Source: Lentzea flava (lineage in GTDB: Bacteria > Actinomycetota > Actinomycetes > Mycobacteriales > Pseudonocardiaceae). Taken from it: a stretch of DNA of 64,000 bases. How positions within the stretch are numbered: the stretch's first letter is position 1; every line of letters begins with the position of its first letter. Positions 1-8,146 of this stretch are shown piece by piece. The notes below the pieces were generated by a model. That model had not been told where the DNA came from. It made no database searches and saw only the letters and a list, made by a program, of their open reading frames with translations. A program made the translations under genes and the position numbers. Location of the stretch: the NCBI RefSeq assembly GCF_014648475.1, contig NZ_BMRE01000017.1, positions 1-64,000 of the forward strand, read 5' to 3'.

Positions 1-159
1 CCCCGCCGCCGGCACCGCACCTGCCCCCGCGCCGTCAAACGCATGCGCCACAACAGCTATCGCGTCAAACAGCACGACGAACCCGCCAGCACCCGCCACC
101 CCGGCCCTGCCACCCTCCGGTTCTACTTCCTCCAACCGGACACAACAAGATCAACTTAA
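1..159 (+). pseudogene. IS4-type transposase, 3' end only (runs off window)
   Basis: Frame 1 is open from the window edge to TAA at 157-159 and encodes about 52 residues. A stretch reading CPRAVKRMRHNSYRVK is the typical C-terminal tail of actinobacterial IS4-family DDE transposases (known family feature). The upstream part lies outside the window, so I cannot say whether the gene is complete there. No inverted terminal repeat is recognisable in the bases that follow. Confidence 0.55.
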
Positions 160-467
160 GCTACGCGGCATTGGCCCCAGACCCCGCCAATCTGATCAAA
201 GACCCACCAGCGCCGCGGGCGGGTTGATGGCACGCCTGTTGCGTTGGGCGGCCGCCGGTTGCGTGGGTGGGTTGCGATTCGGGTGGGCGCGGCGAACGAT
301 CAGGCACGACTCGTGACGGGACCCACCCCACCAGCCCGGTATGCCAAGGACTGCTCGGCTGCGCCATCGCTTGGGGCTCGGCTCCGCCTTCGCGTGCCTC
401 GCCTTCGGCTTCGGAACTGCTCGCCTTCGGCTTCGGAACTGCTCGCCTTCGCCTTTGCCTTCGCGGA
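160..467. other. Non-coding stretch between transposase end and hydrolase
   Basis: No credible gene is seen in this 308-bp gap; the short ORFs here overlap in several frames and match no family. Its right end (396-466) holds three imperfect tandem units. The gap lies downstream of both flanking genes, which face each other. Confidence 0.5.
396..466. repeat. Short tandem repeat, ~22-bp unit, three copies
   Basis: Two nearly identical units built on ctcgccttcggcttcgga are at 396-418 and 419-440. A degenerate third unit (441-466) ends one base before the hydrolase stop codon. Each unit contains a small cttcgg / ccgaag fold-back. The array lies at the 3' side of the convergent hydrolase gene, so it may form structure at the end of its transcript (inference). 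Confidence 0.6.
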
Positions 468-1097
468 TCAGGTCGCGTAGGTGGCCAATAGTGCGGCCAG
501 TTCTGTTGGTCTGCTCAGGTGGAGCTGGCCTGCGGCCAGCTCCACCGGTGCTACGCCCAGGCGGTCAGTCACTACTGGGCGCATGAACTCCGGTGTGAAG
601 AAGCGGTCCTCTGTGCACAGGATGAAGTGCGTTGGGATCGCTGGCATTGCGCTGAGGGGCCACGGTTTCACCATGGCGGTTTCCGACATGCCCCGTTCGT
701 GCTTTTCCGCTTCCTCGACCAGGTGGGGTGGCACGTCGTGCCAGAACTTGTCTTCCAGGCCGCTGTCCGTGTAGCCCGTGTTCGTCCACCAGTCGCCTGG
801 GGCCTCGCCGGGGCTCGGGAGCATTGCGGTGACCAGGACGAGGGCCTTGGCGTTGATGCGGTCGGCCACCAGTGGGGCCACGAAGCCGCCGAAGGAGTGG
901 CCGACCACCACGACGTCCGAAGTGGACGGCAGGGCTTCGATCAGGGTCGTTGCCCAGTCGGTCAGGTCTTTCGACTCGTCCTCGGTGGGGAGGTCGGGGG
1001 CGATCGTGGTGTGGCCCTTGGCTTTCAGGGCTTCTGCCACCAGGTTCCAGGACCAGCCTGCGTCGCCTGCGCCGTGCGCTATCGCGAAGATCGTCAT
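468..1097 (-). CDS. Alpha/beta hydrolase
   Basis: Encodes 209 residues. The N-terminus reads MTIFAIAHGAGDAGWSW, followed by the nucleophile elbow VVVGHSFGG (Ser) and a late Asp (CTEDRFF) and His (QLHLSRP) that complete a plausible Ser-Asp-His triad. The family covers esterases and related enzymes of the salicylate-esterase/hydroxynitrile-lyase-like type; the substrate cannot be deduced. The start ATG overlaps the stop of the upstream gene as ATGA, so the two genes are translationally coupled. A longer open frame runs upstream, but it reads through the neighbour and is rejected. No signal peptide, so cytoplasmic. Confidence 0.85.
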   Translation of the reverse strand: MTIFAIAHGAGDAGWSWNLVAEALKAKGHTTIAPDLPTEDESKDLTDWATTLIEALPSTSDVVVVGHSFGGFVAPLVADRINAKALVLVTAMLPSPGEAPGDWWTNTGYTDSGLEDKFWHDVPPHLVEEAEKHERGMSETAMVKPWPLSAMPAIPTHFILCTEDRFFTPEFMRPVVTDRLGVAPVELAAGQLHLSRPTELAALLATYAT

Positions 1098-1453
1098 CTG
1101 AACTCGTGCACCAGTTCGATCGGGCCGGCGAGGTGGGCGTTGAACTCGTCCAGTTCTTCGGCGGGGACCCAGAGTTCGAGGATGGTGTTGCCGCCTGCTT
1201 GTCGCACCGGGTAGCGCTGGAGGTAGTCGGAGTCCACGTGGAAACGGGTCACGTAGCCGACGCCGCTGTGGGGGACGTTCCACTCTCTGGCGATCTTGAT
1301 GGCGTAGTCCTCGTTGAGGACGGGGTAGAAGATCGGCTGGTCTGGGAGGCGGGGTGGCCAGGCGCGCCAGCCGGACTGTCGGACCAGTTCCAGTTCTTCT
1401 GGGCCCGTTGGGCGCCATAGCACCGTGGTTGGAGCTGTTTCGGACTGAGCCAC
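1094..1453 (-). CDS. Conserved small protein, ADP-ribosylation/crystallin J1-like
   Basis: Encodes about 119 residues. The body (VLWRPTGPEELELVRQSGWR ... LELWVPAEELDEFNAHL) resembles a widespread actinobacterial family commonly labelled ADP-ribosylation/crystallin J1; the biochemical role is not established. The GTG at 1453 is preferred because an aaggggg ribosome-binding site lies 6 nt upstream, whereas the ATG at 1459 directly abuts it. Its TGA overlaps the ATG of the downstream hydrolase (ATGA), making a two-gene unit. No membrane segments or signal peptide. Confidence 0.75.
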   Translation of the reverse strand: MAQSETAPTTVLWRPTGPEELELVRQSGWRAWPPRLPDQPIFYPVLNEDYAIKIAREWNVPHSGVGYVTRFHVDSDYLQRYPVRQAGGNTILELWVPAEELDEFNAHLAGPIELVHEFR

Positions 1454-1676
1454 GTGCATCCCCCTTGAGCTCTGTTGAGTTGTCATCCTTGCACGAGGGT
1501 TGCCTCGCAGTGGTCCGACCAGCGGAGTTCGGCTTCGGTGTGGAAGGTCATCGCTTCTCACTGGCGCGTGTATTCCTGGAGCGTCAAACGGTGATGCGGA
1601 AACCCGCGTGCGAGCAGGGCGGCGATCAGGAACCCTGGAAATTGCAACGACCGGCGGAAGCGTGTTGGGGGGAGAC
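1454..1676. promoter_or_regulatory. Divergent intergenic region
   Basis: This 223-bp region separates two divergently read genes and must hold both promoters. I see no clear palindrome or strong consensus boxes, only the aaggggg ribosome-binding site serving the leftward gene at 1460-1466. Confidence 0.4.
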
Positions 1677-2282
1677 GTGGTCGGGGCCGGGCGAGTGAGT
1701 TTGCTGGGGGCGCCGGGCCGTCCCGCGGTGACCGGTGGGCAGGTGGCGGTCCGGGACTACGAGACGGCGGACGAGGCGTCGTGGTTGCGGTGCCGGGTGC
1801 TGGCGTTCCTCGCGACGAGCAGTTACGACGACGTGTGGCCGGTGAAGCGTCGGACGGACCTGGAGCTCGTCGCGGCCGGCGGTGACGGGGTCGTCGGCGT
1901 GCTGGACGTGTCGGTGCCGGGGGAGGGTGCCGTCGTCGAGACGGTGGCCGTGCATCCGGATCACCAGCGACGGGGTGTCGCGACCGCTCTGCTCGGTGAG
2001 GCGGTCAGGCGGCTGGCGCGGTGCGGGGTGCGGACGCTGGAGGTCTCGGTGCGCGAGGACGAACCGGTGCTGTCGTGGTTGGCGCGCAACGGGTTCGTGG
2101 AGACCTCGCGGTCTCTGCACGTGTACGCGTCGGAGGACGAGGTCGGCACCGTGGTGAGCGCCAGGTACGGGCTGACGCCCGTGGGGGCGTTCCTGCACGC
2201 CAGGATCGAGCGGGAAACCGAGCTGCGGCAACGGTTCGAGCGCGTGCACGTGTGCCGCGGGATGGTCAGGGGCCTAGTTTAG
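1677..2282 (+). CDS. GNAT family N-acetyltransferase
   Basis: About 201 residues from the GTG at 1677, which follows a ggggggag ribosome-binding site; GTG at 1695 or 1746 are alternatives. The acetyl-CoA binding motif A is clear at about residues 89-107 (VETVAVHPDHQRRGVATALL). The strand and helix that follow (LEVSVREDEPVLSWLARNGF) are typical of GNAT motif B. Substrate unknown. The last four bases overlap the convergent DinB-family gene. The C-terminal ~50 residues extend beyond the usual GNAT core and are not recognised. Confidence 0.8.
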   Translation: MVGAGRVSLLGAPGRPAVTGGQVAVRDYETADEASWLRCRVLAFLATSSYDDVWPVKRRTDLELVAAGGDGVVGVLDVSVPGEGAVVETVAVHPDHQRRGVATALLGEAVRRLARCGVRTLEVSVREDEPVLSWLARNGFVETSRSLHVYASEDEVGTVVSARYGLTPVGAFLHARIERETELRQRFERVHVCRGMVRGLV

Positions 2283-2887
2283 ACGCTGATGCCGGTCAGC
2301 CGCGGGATGGTGGCGGTGCGCCCGGCGAGCAGCATCGCCAGGGCCTCGATCGGGCCGCTGACCTCGGTGCCCTCGCCCGCGGACCAGTCGGCGTCGGTGG
2401 CGACGAGGCGGTGTCCTGCCAGCTTGCGGCGTGCGTGGAACGGGAAGTTCATGTGCCAGAGGTGGTCCGCGGCGACGACGGCGGCCTCGGTCGGCATGTG
2501 GCGTTCGATGCCGAGAGGCAGGGCGATGTCCTGCGTGTGCACCATGATGTCCATCAGGCAGTCCTTGAGCTTCTGGCCGGGCGCGAGCTTGCGCGATCCG
2601 ACGATGCCGCGCAGCTCCGCGACGATCTCGCCGGTCGGTCTGCGCGCCTCCTCGCGTGCGGCCAGGTCGACCATGCGGTTGAAGTTCCCGCGGGCCCTGA
2701 CGAGCGTGCGCAGCACCTCGCCGATCTTCACCCGCGGCGCGAGCGTCAGGTGGGCGGCGACCTCGCGCACGGTCCAGCCCTCGCACAGCGACGGGTAGGT
2801 CCACTCCACGTCCGACAGGCCGGCGAGCAGGTCCGCCGTCGCCGCGCGTTCGGAGTCGATCGTCTGCCAGATCTGGGTGGTGTCCAT
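2279..2887 (-). CDS. Maleylpyruvate isomerase-family, mycothiol-dependent (DinB-like) enzyme
   Basis: 202 residues. It is a four-helix DinB/YfiT-type protein with the LCEGWTVREVAAHL motif (metal ligand His46) and the second signature HTQD (His117, Asp120), a pattern typical of actinobacterial mycothiol-dependent maleylpyruvate isomerase-family proteins. These often act in detoxification or thiol transfer; the substrate is unknown. It is divergent from a MarR regulator across a short region holding a near-perfect inverted repeat, so repression by that regulator is likely (inference). Its 3' end overlaps the acetyltransferase by 4 nt. Confidence 0.82.
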   Translation of the reverse strand: MDTTQIWQTIDSERAATADLLAGLSDVEWTYPSLCEGWTVREVAAHLTLAPRVKIGEVLRTLVRARGNFNRMVDLAAREEARRPTGEIVAELRGIVGSRKLAPGQKLKDCLMDIMVHTQDIALPLGIERHMPTEAAVVAADHLWHMNFPFHARRKLAGHRLVATDADWSAGEGTEVSGPIEALAMLLAGRTATIPRLTGISV

Positions 2888-2904
2888 CGGGAGCCTCCTC
2901 TTGA

Positions 2905-2949
2905 TTTAGTTCGAGAGGCTGACTACTTTAATCAGTGTCTCTGACTAAA
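2905..2949. promoter_or_regulatory. Putative MarR operator (inverted repeat)
   Basis: Arms TTTAGTTCGAGAGGCTGA (2905-2922) and TCAGTGTCTCTGACTAAA (2932-2949) match at 14 of 18 positions as an inverted repeat around a 9-nt spacer. The site lies in the 79-bp divergent gap between the DinB-family gene and marR, the normal place for a MarR autoregulatory operator. Confidence 0.65.
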
Positions 2950-2966
2950 AACAAGGGGGGTCCCGG

Positions 2967-3386
2967 GTGAACATCGGGCTGCTGCTCTACATCCCGTACC
3001 GCGATCTGGAGAACCGGATCATGGCGGCGGTCACCGCGGCCGGCTTCGACATGACGATCGCCCAGGCGCGCCTGCTGCAGCGCATCAACCCCGGCGGCTC
3101 GCGGCTCACCGAGCTCGCCGAGGCGGCCCAGGTGACCAAGCAGACCGCCGGTTTCCTGGTGGACCAGCTGGAGAAGGCCGGGTTCGTGCAGCGGGTGCCG
3201 GACCCGACCGACGGCAGGGCCCGGCTCGTGCAGGTCACCGACAAGGCTCGGGAGGCCGTCCCCGTCGCGGACGCGGAGATGGCGAGGATCGAGGCGGAAT
3301 GGGAACGACACATCGGCAAGCGCCGCATGGCGCAGCTGCGCGACGCGCTGGAGAAGCTGGGCGAGATCACCGACCCGTACCGCTGA
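2967..3386 (+). CDS. MarR-family transcriptional regulator
   Basis: 139 residues, GTG start preceded by an aagggggg ribosome-binding site. The winged-helix core is visible as LTELAEAAQVTKQTAGFLVDQ (recognition helix), followed by the wing VPDPTDGRARLVQVTDKARE; the DxRxR-like wing is typical of MarR. It probably binds the inverted repeat just upstream and controls itself and the divergent DinB-family gene. The ligand is unknown. Confidence 0.88.
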   Translation: MNIGLLLYIPYRDLENRIMAAVTAAGFDMTIAQARLLQRINPGGSRLTELAEAAQVTKQTAGFLVDQLEKAGFVQRVPDPTDGRARLVQVTDKAREAVPVADAEMARIEAEWERHIGKRRMAQLRDALEKLGEITDPYR

Positions 3387-3394
3387 GCAGGGTC

Positions 3395-4279
3395 GTGCCG
3401 GTGGCGTTCCGGCCGATCGCCCTGACCACCGCGGCGGTCTACCGGGTCGTGACCGGTGGCTCGTCGGTGTTCGTGAAAGTCCTGCGACGGCCGGTGGTTC
3501 CGGATTCGCTGGCCGAACTGGTCGGGCAGTTCCCCTGGCGCGACGAGGCGGAGTTCCTGCTGTCGGACTTCCCGCTGGCGCCGGGTTTGCGCCGGCCTCG
3601 GGTGCTGCGGGTGGACGACCTCGGCGACCGGATCGCGCTGTGGCTCGAGGACGTGCGCTGCGCCGACGTGGAGTGGGACCTGCCGCGGTTCCGGCGGGCG
3701 GCGCTCGGGCTCGGCCGGTGGGCGGGGCGGCGGTTCGGCGGCGCGCCGGGACGGGCGTTGCGGTTGCTGTACGAGGGAAGGCTGGTCCGCGACGCGTTCC
3801 TGCGGCCGGACTGTCCGCGGCGGCTCGCGGACCGGGTGCCGGACCTGCTCGGGCGGCTGGAGGCGCTGCCGCAGGCCGTTGGGCACGGGGACGCGTGTCC
3901 GCAGAACCTGCTGGTACCCGCCGACGATCCGGAGTCGTTCGTGGTGATCGACGTGACGTGGCAGGTCCCGTTCCCGGTGGGCGCCGATCTGGGGCAGCTG
4001 CTCGTGGGGCTCGCGCAGGAGGGACGGATGGCGGTCGACGAACTCCCCGCGGTCCGGGAGGAGATCATCGACGCCTACCTGGAAGGGCTGCGGCTGGAAG
4101 GCCGCGCGGTGTCACGGGAGGAGGTCGCCCTCGGCTGTGACGGATCGCTGGCGTTGCGCAGCGCGTTCCACTCCGAGCCCGAGCTGGCCGAGTACCTCGT
4201 GGAGCTCGGCATGGCGTGTCTGAGTCGTTGCCTCGGTGGAACCGACCGTAGTCACCCCGCGCCGGGTGGCGGTGCCTGA
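3395..4279 (+). CDS. Aminoglycoside phosphotransferase-family protein
   Basis: About 294 residues from GTG 3395, 8 nt after the marR stop; the ribosome-binding site is weak, so the start is uncertain. Kinase-like signature residues are present: HGDACPQN (His164, Asp166 catalytic, Asn171) and a downstream IDVTW (Asp186) matching the DFG position. An ATP-binding Lys is plausible in FVKVL. Members phosphorylate antibiotics, choline-like compounds or sugars; this protein cannot be assigned to a substrate. It probably shares the transcript of marR. Confidence 0.75.
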   Translation: MPVAFRPIALTTAAVYRVVTGGSSVFVKVLRRPVVPDSLAELVGQFPWRDEAEFLLSDFPLAPGLRRPRVLRVDDLGDRIALWLEDVRCADVEWDLPRFRRAALGLGRWAGRRFGGAPGRALRLLYEGRLVRDAFLRPDCPRRLADRVPDLLGRLEALPQAVGHGDACPQNLLVPADDPESFVVIDVTWQVPFPVGADLGQLLVGLAQEGRMAVDELPAVREEIIDAYLEGLRLEGRAVSREEVALGCDGSLALRSAFHSEPELAEYLVELGMACLSRCLGGTDRSHPAPGGGA

Positions 4280-4305
4280 TCGCACCGCCACCCCGGGCGA
4301 GAGGG

Positions 4306-5838
4306 TCAGGACGCGAGCAGCTCGGAGACGCGCGTGCGGACCTCGGGCGAGTCCAGGCCGCGGACCATCACGGTGGTGCGGCGGCGCAGCACGTCGTCCA
4401 CTTCGGACGCCCACTCGGTGCGGCGGGCGTGCTCGACCTGGGCCCAGATGTCCGGGCCGTCCGGGTGGACGCGCTCGAGCAGCGCCGGGTTCTCCAGGCC
4501 GAGCGCGACGACCTCGTGCGACGTCGTGCCGTAGTGCGTGGCCAGGTGGCGGACCACGTCGTCGGGCAGCGCGTCCCACGCGGTGTGCAGCACGTCGCCC
4601 ACGGTGTCGGGCTGGGCCGAGCCGGGCAGGGCCACGCCGTCCAGCGGGCCGTCGAACGTGCGGCCGAGCTCGGCGTTCACGCGGGCCAGCACCGTGGCGC
4701 CGATCTTGCGGAACGTCGTCCACTTGCCGCCGGCCACGCTGATCATGCCGCCGGAGCCGGAGGTGATCACGGTCTCCCGCTTGGCGTGCGAGGTGTCGCC
4801 GGGACCGCCGGGCAGGACACGCAGGCCCGCGAACGTGTAGGCGATGCGCGAGCGGTCCAGGCCGGTCACCGCGACGCCCGCCTCGGACAGGATCTGGTCG
4901 ACGTCGGCGTCGGTGCAGGCCACCTTTGCCGGGTCGCCCTCGTACGCCTCGTCCGTGGTCCCCAGCAGCAGGTGGCCCTCCCACGGGATCGCGAACGACA
5001 CGCGCACGTCGTCGACCGGGATCGTGAGCGCGGCCTTCCACTCCGACGAGGTCCGCAGCACCAGGTGCGAGCCCTTCGACAGGCGGATCGACGGGTCGGC
5101 GGACGGGTCCTCCATGCGCCGCAGCACGTCGAGCCACGGGCCGGTGGCGTTGACGACGACCTTCGCGTCGACGCCGAACTCGCCGAGCGAGTCCTTCAGG
5201 TCGACGCCGGTCACCTTCGATCCGGTCTTGCGCAGGCCCACGACCGAGATGTGGTTGAGCAGCACGGCACCGGCCTCGGCGGCGGCGCGCGCGGCGGTGA
5301 TCGCCACGCGGCTGTCGTTCATCTGGTGGTCGTAGTACATCGCGGCACCGCGCAGACCGTCGGCGCGCAGGTCAGGCACCCACTCAACAGCCCTGCGCGC
5401 CGACAGCACCTTCCCCATGCCGTCGCCGAAGCCCGACAGCGCGGAGTACAGCGTCACGCCCGCACCCAGCACGAAACGGCTGTGCGGGCCTCCCTTGTAG
5501 ACGGGGACGAGGAACGGCAGCGGGCGCACCAGGTGCGGAGCCAGGCGGTCGCCCAGGGCCCGGCGTTCCTTGTGGTTCTCGTGGACCATCGGCACGGCCG
5601 ACGGACCCATCGCGAGGTAGCGCAGGCCGCCGTGGACGAGCTTCGACGACGCGGACGAGGTCGCGCCCGCGAAGTCACCGCTCTCCACCAGCGCCACGCG
5701 CAGTCCCGAGCGCGCCGCGGCCCACGTGGTCGCGATGCCCAGGATGCCGCCGCCGATCACGACGACGTCGAACTTGCCGTGCTGGAGCTCTTCGCGGGCC
5801 CGCGCCCGCTGGGAAAGGCCAAAAGAAGAATCAGTCAT
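4306..5838 (-). CDS. glpD: Glycerol-3-phosphate dehydrogenase (FAD)
   Basis: 510 residues, the expected length. It oxidises sn-glycerol 3-phosphate to dihydroxyacetone phosphate, passing electrons to the respiratory chain at the membrane. The N-terminal FAD dinucleotide motif VVVIGGGILGIATTWAA is clear, followed by the GlpD signature around SASSKLVHGGLRYL and a second FAD-contact region GPWLDVLRR. The start overlaps the glpK stop by 8 nt, so glpK and glpD are one operon. Expression is likely controlled through the palindrome upstream of glpK. Confidence 0.95.
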   Translation of the reverse strand: MTDSSFGLSQRARAREELQHGKFDVVVIGGGILGIATTWAAARSGLRVALVESGDFAGATSSASSKLVHGGLRYLAMGPSAVPMVHENHKERRALGDRLAPHLVRPLPFLVPVYKGGPHSRFVLGAGVTLYSALSGFGDGMGKVLSARRAVEWVPDLRADGLRGAAMYYDHQMNDSRVAITAARAAAEAGAVLLNHISVVGLRKTGSKVTGVDLKDSLGEFGVDAKVVVNATGPWLDVLRRMEDPSADPSIRLSKGSHLVLRTSSEWKAALTIPVDDVRVSFAIPWEGHLLLGTTDEAYEGDPAKVACTDADVDQILSEAGVAVTGLDRSRIAYTFAGLRVLPGGPGDTSHAKRETVITSGSGGMISVAGGKWTTFRKIGATVLARVNAELGRTFDGPLDGVALPGSAQPDTVGDVLHTAWDALPDDVVRHLATHYGTTSHEVVALGLENPALLERVHPDGPDIWAQVEHARRTEWASEVDDVLRRRTTVMVRGLDSPEVRTRVSELLAS

Positions 5839-7300
5839 CGTCCTCGTCCATCCACCCGACGGTCCGCTCGACCGCCTTCTTCCACTTCCGGTAGCCCTTG
5901 TCGCGGGCCGCCGGTTCCATCGACGGCTCCCATTCGGCCGCCTTGTGCCAGTTCGCCTTCAAAGCCTCGATCGAGGGCCAGTAGCCCACCGCCAGACCGG
6001 CCGCGTACGCCGCGCCGAGGCACGTCGTCTCGGCCACGATCGGGCGCACCACCGGCACGTCGAGCACGTCCGAGAGGAACTGCATGAGCAGGTTGTTGGC
6101 CGTCATGCCGCCGTCGACCCGCAACGTCGTGAGGTCGACCCCGGAGTCGGCGTTCATCGCGTCGACGACCTCTTTGGTCTGCCACGCGGAGGCCTCCAGC
6201 ACGGCCCGTGCGAGGTGTCCGCGCGAGATGTAGCCCGTCAGGCCCGCGATCACGCCACGCGCGTCGCTGCGCCAGTGCGGTGCGAAGAGCCCGGAGAACG
6301 CGGGCACGAAGTACGCGCCGCCGTTGTCGTCGACCGTGCGGGCGAGCGTCTCGATCTCCGCCGCCGACGAGATCAGGCCGACCTTGTCGCGGAACCACTG
6401 CACCAGCGCGCCCGTCACCGCGACCGCGCCCTCCAGCGCGTACGCGGCGGGCTCGTCGCCGATCTGGTAGCCGACGGTGGTCAGGAGCCCGTTCTGCGAG
6501 CGCACCGGCCGGTCACCGGTGTTGAGCAGCAGGAACGCGCCCGTGCCGTAGGTGCACTTGCCTTCGCCGGGCGCGAAGCAGGTCTGGCCGAACAGCGCGG
6601 CCTGCTGGTCGCCCAGCGCCGACGCGACGGGAACGCCCTCGTAGGTGCCGTAGACCTCTGAGGACGACCGGATCTCGGGGAGCATCGCGAGCGGGACGTC
6701 CATCGCGGACACCAGCTCGGGATCCCAGTCGAGGGTCTCCAGGTTCATCAGCATGGTGCGCGACGCGTTCGTCACGTCGGTGACGTGACGGCCGGTCAGG
6801 TTCCAGATCAGCCAGGTGTCCATGGTGCCGAACAGGACCTCGCCGCGTTCGGCCCTGGCGCGCAGGCCCTCGACGTTGTCCAGCAGCCACCGCAGCTTCG
6901 GGCCGGAGAAGTAGGTGGCGAGCGGCAGGCCGCTGCGCTCGCGGAACCGGTCGGGGTCGCCGAGCTGCTTGATCACCGCGTCGGTGCGGGTGTCCTGCCA
7001 GACGATCGCGTTGTGCACGGGCTCGCCGGTCTGGCGGTCCCACACGACCGTCGTCTCGCGCTGGTTCGTGATGCCGAACGCGGCGATGTCGGCGTGCGTG
7101 AGAGAGGCCTTGGCCAGGGCGTCGCGCACGACGGCCCGCACGTTCGTCCAGATCTCGGTCGCGTCGTGCTCCACCAGGCCGGGCTTGGGGAAGATCTGCC
7201 GGTGCTCGCGCTGGGCGACCGACACGATCCCGCCTGACTGGTCGAACACGATGCACCGGGACGACGTCGTGCCCTGGTCGATCGCCGCGATGTAGCTCAC
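5831..7300 (-). CDS. glpK: Glycerol kinase
   Basis: About 489 residues. It phosphorylates glycerol with ATP. The FGGY-kinase N-terminus AAIDQGTTSSRCIVFD holds the ATP-binding loop; the second FGGY signature lies around GLFAPHWRSDARGVIAGLT. The GTG at 7300 is chosen because an agaggtg ribosome-binding site sits upstream; the longer frame to 7330 would run into the operator palindrome. It overlaps glpD and forms a two-gene operon. No glpF transporter gene is adjacent. Confidence 0.95.
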   Translation of the reverse strand: MSYIAAIDQGTTSSRCIVFDQSGGIVSVAQREHRQIFPKPGLVEHDATEIWTNVRAVVRDALAKASLTHADIAAFGITNQRETTVVWDRQTGEPVHNAIVWQDTRTDAVIKQLGDPDRFRERSGLPLATYFSGPKLRWLLDNVEGLRARAERGEVLFGTMDTWLIWNLTGRHVTDVTNASRTMLMNLETLDWDPELVSAMDVPLAMLPEIRSSSEVYGTYEGVPVASALGDQQAALFGQTCFAPGEGKCTYGTGAFLLLNTGDRPVRSQNGLLTTVGYQIGDEPAAYALEGAVAVTGALVQWFRDKVGLISSAAEIETLARTVDDNGGAYFVPAFSGLFAPHWRSDARGVIAGLTGYISRGHLARAVLEASAWQTKEVVDAMNADSGVDLTTLRVDGGMTANNLLMQFLSDVLDVPVVRPIVAETTCLGAAYAAGLAVGYWPSIEALKANWHKAAEWEPSMEPAARDKGYRKWKKAVERTVGWMDEDDD

Positions 7301-7322
7301 CCGTCTGCACCTCTCTGTGCCA

Positions 7323-7337
7323 TTCGACATTGTCGAA
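7323..7337. promoter_or_regulatory. Operator palindrome upstream of glpK
   Basis: TTCGACATTGTCGAA is a perfect 7+1+7 palindrome located 23 nt upstream of the glpK start, in the 50-bp gap after the IclR gene. The same palindrome recurs at 8128-8144 in front of the IclR gene itself, a strong sign that it is the binding site of that regulator. Confidence 0.8.
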
Positions 7338-7350
7338 CGGTGACAGGCTA

Positions 7351-8106
7351 CTACCAGGAGAGCCCTCCCAGCTCCCTGGAAACACTGCGAGCTGCCTCAC
7401 GTACGTAGGACACGAGTTCGAGTCGCGGCGGCTGATCGGGTGACTCGCACAGGCGCTCGACCGGTCCCGAGATGCCGACAGCACCCACGACGACGCCGCG
7501 CTTGTCGCGGATCGGGGCGGCGATCGACGCCTCGCCCTCGACGAGTTCGTGCAGGTCGTAGGCCCAGTCACGGTCTCGGACGAAATCCAGCTGGCCGGAC
7601 AACTCGTCCGCGCCGAGCGTGTGGCGGGTGAACCGCTGCAGCTCGCCGTCCGGCCACTCGCCGAACGCGACCAGCACCTTGCCGAGCGCCGTCGCGTGCC
7701 ACGGCAGCAACGCGCCGGTGTCGAGCGCCTGCCGGCTGTTGTCCGGCCGGAACACGTGATGCACCACGAGCACGTGCTTGCCGTGCATCACGCCGATGCG
7801 CACCGCCTCGCGCGCACGCATCGCCAGCGTGTCCGACCAGTTCAACGCCTTCGCGCGCAGCTCGTTGCCGTCGAGGTAGCTCGTGCCGATCTGGAACAGG
7901 GCGGCACCCAGCCGGTACTTGCCGCCCTCCACCTCCTGCTCGACGAACCCGACCTCCTGCAACGTGCGCAGAATGCCGTGCACGGTCGGTTTGGCCAAGT
8001 CGAGCGCGCGCGAGATCTCGCCGACGCTGAGCTGGTGCGCGCCGCCGTGCGCGAGCAGCTTCAGGACCTCCGCCGCGCGCTGAATCGACTGAATGGGTCC
8101 GGGCAC
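7351..8106 (-). CDS. IclR-family regulator of glycerol genes (GylR-like)
   Basis: 251 residues, GTG start. N-terminal winged HTH (SVGEISRALDLAKPTVHGILRTL, about residues 27-50) and C-terminal IclR effector domain (LLPWHATALGKVLVAF, then APIRDKRGVVVGAVGISGP). Directly upstream of glpK-glpD on the same strand; in Streptomyces the glycerol operon is controlled by the IclR protein GylR (family knowledge). A -10-like TAGAGT ends 6 nt before the start codon, suggesting a leaderless transcript, and the palindrome at 8128-8144 covers the -35 zone, consistent with autoregulation. Confidence 0.9.
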   Translation of the reverse strand: MPGPIQSIQRAAEVLKLLAHGGAHQLSVGEISRALDLAKPTVHGILRTLQEVGFVEQEVEGGKYRLGAALFQIGTSYLDGNELRAKALNWSDTLAMRAREAVRIGVMHGKHVLVVHHVFRPDNSRQALDTGALLPWHATALGKVLVAFGEWPDGELQRFTRHTLGADELSGQLDFVRDRDWAYDLHELVEGEASIAAPIRDKRGVVVGAVGISGPVERLCESPDQPPRLELVSYVREAARSVSRELGGLSW

Positions 8107-8112
8107 ACACGC

Positions 8113-8118
8113 ACTCTA
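8113..8118 (-). promoter_or_regulatory. -10 box of the IclR gene (leaderless)
   Basis: TAGAGT on the minus strand, 6 nt from the GTG start, fits the TANNNT box of actinobacterial leaderless promoters. The operator at 8128-8144 lies just upstream. Confidence 0.5.
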
Positions 8119-8127
8119 GCTGCGAAT

Positions 8128-8144
8128 GTTCGACAATGTCGAAC
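8128..8144. promoter_or_regulatory. Operator palindrome upstream of the IclR gene
   Basis: GTTCGACAATGTCGAAC is a perfect 8+1+8 palindrome. It shares TTCGACA-N-TGTCGAA with the site before glpK. It overlaps the expected -35 area of the regulator gene and abuts the stop of the PAP2/lipid-kinase gene (8147). Confidence 0.85.
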
Positions 8145-8146
8145 GT

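Noticed and set aside
4306..8106. Search for a glycerol facilitator (glpF) inside the glp operon
   Set aside because: glpK and glpD overlap by 8 nt and the gap to iclR is 50 bp; no membrane-channel frame exists here.
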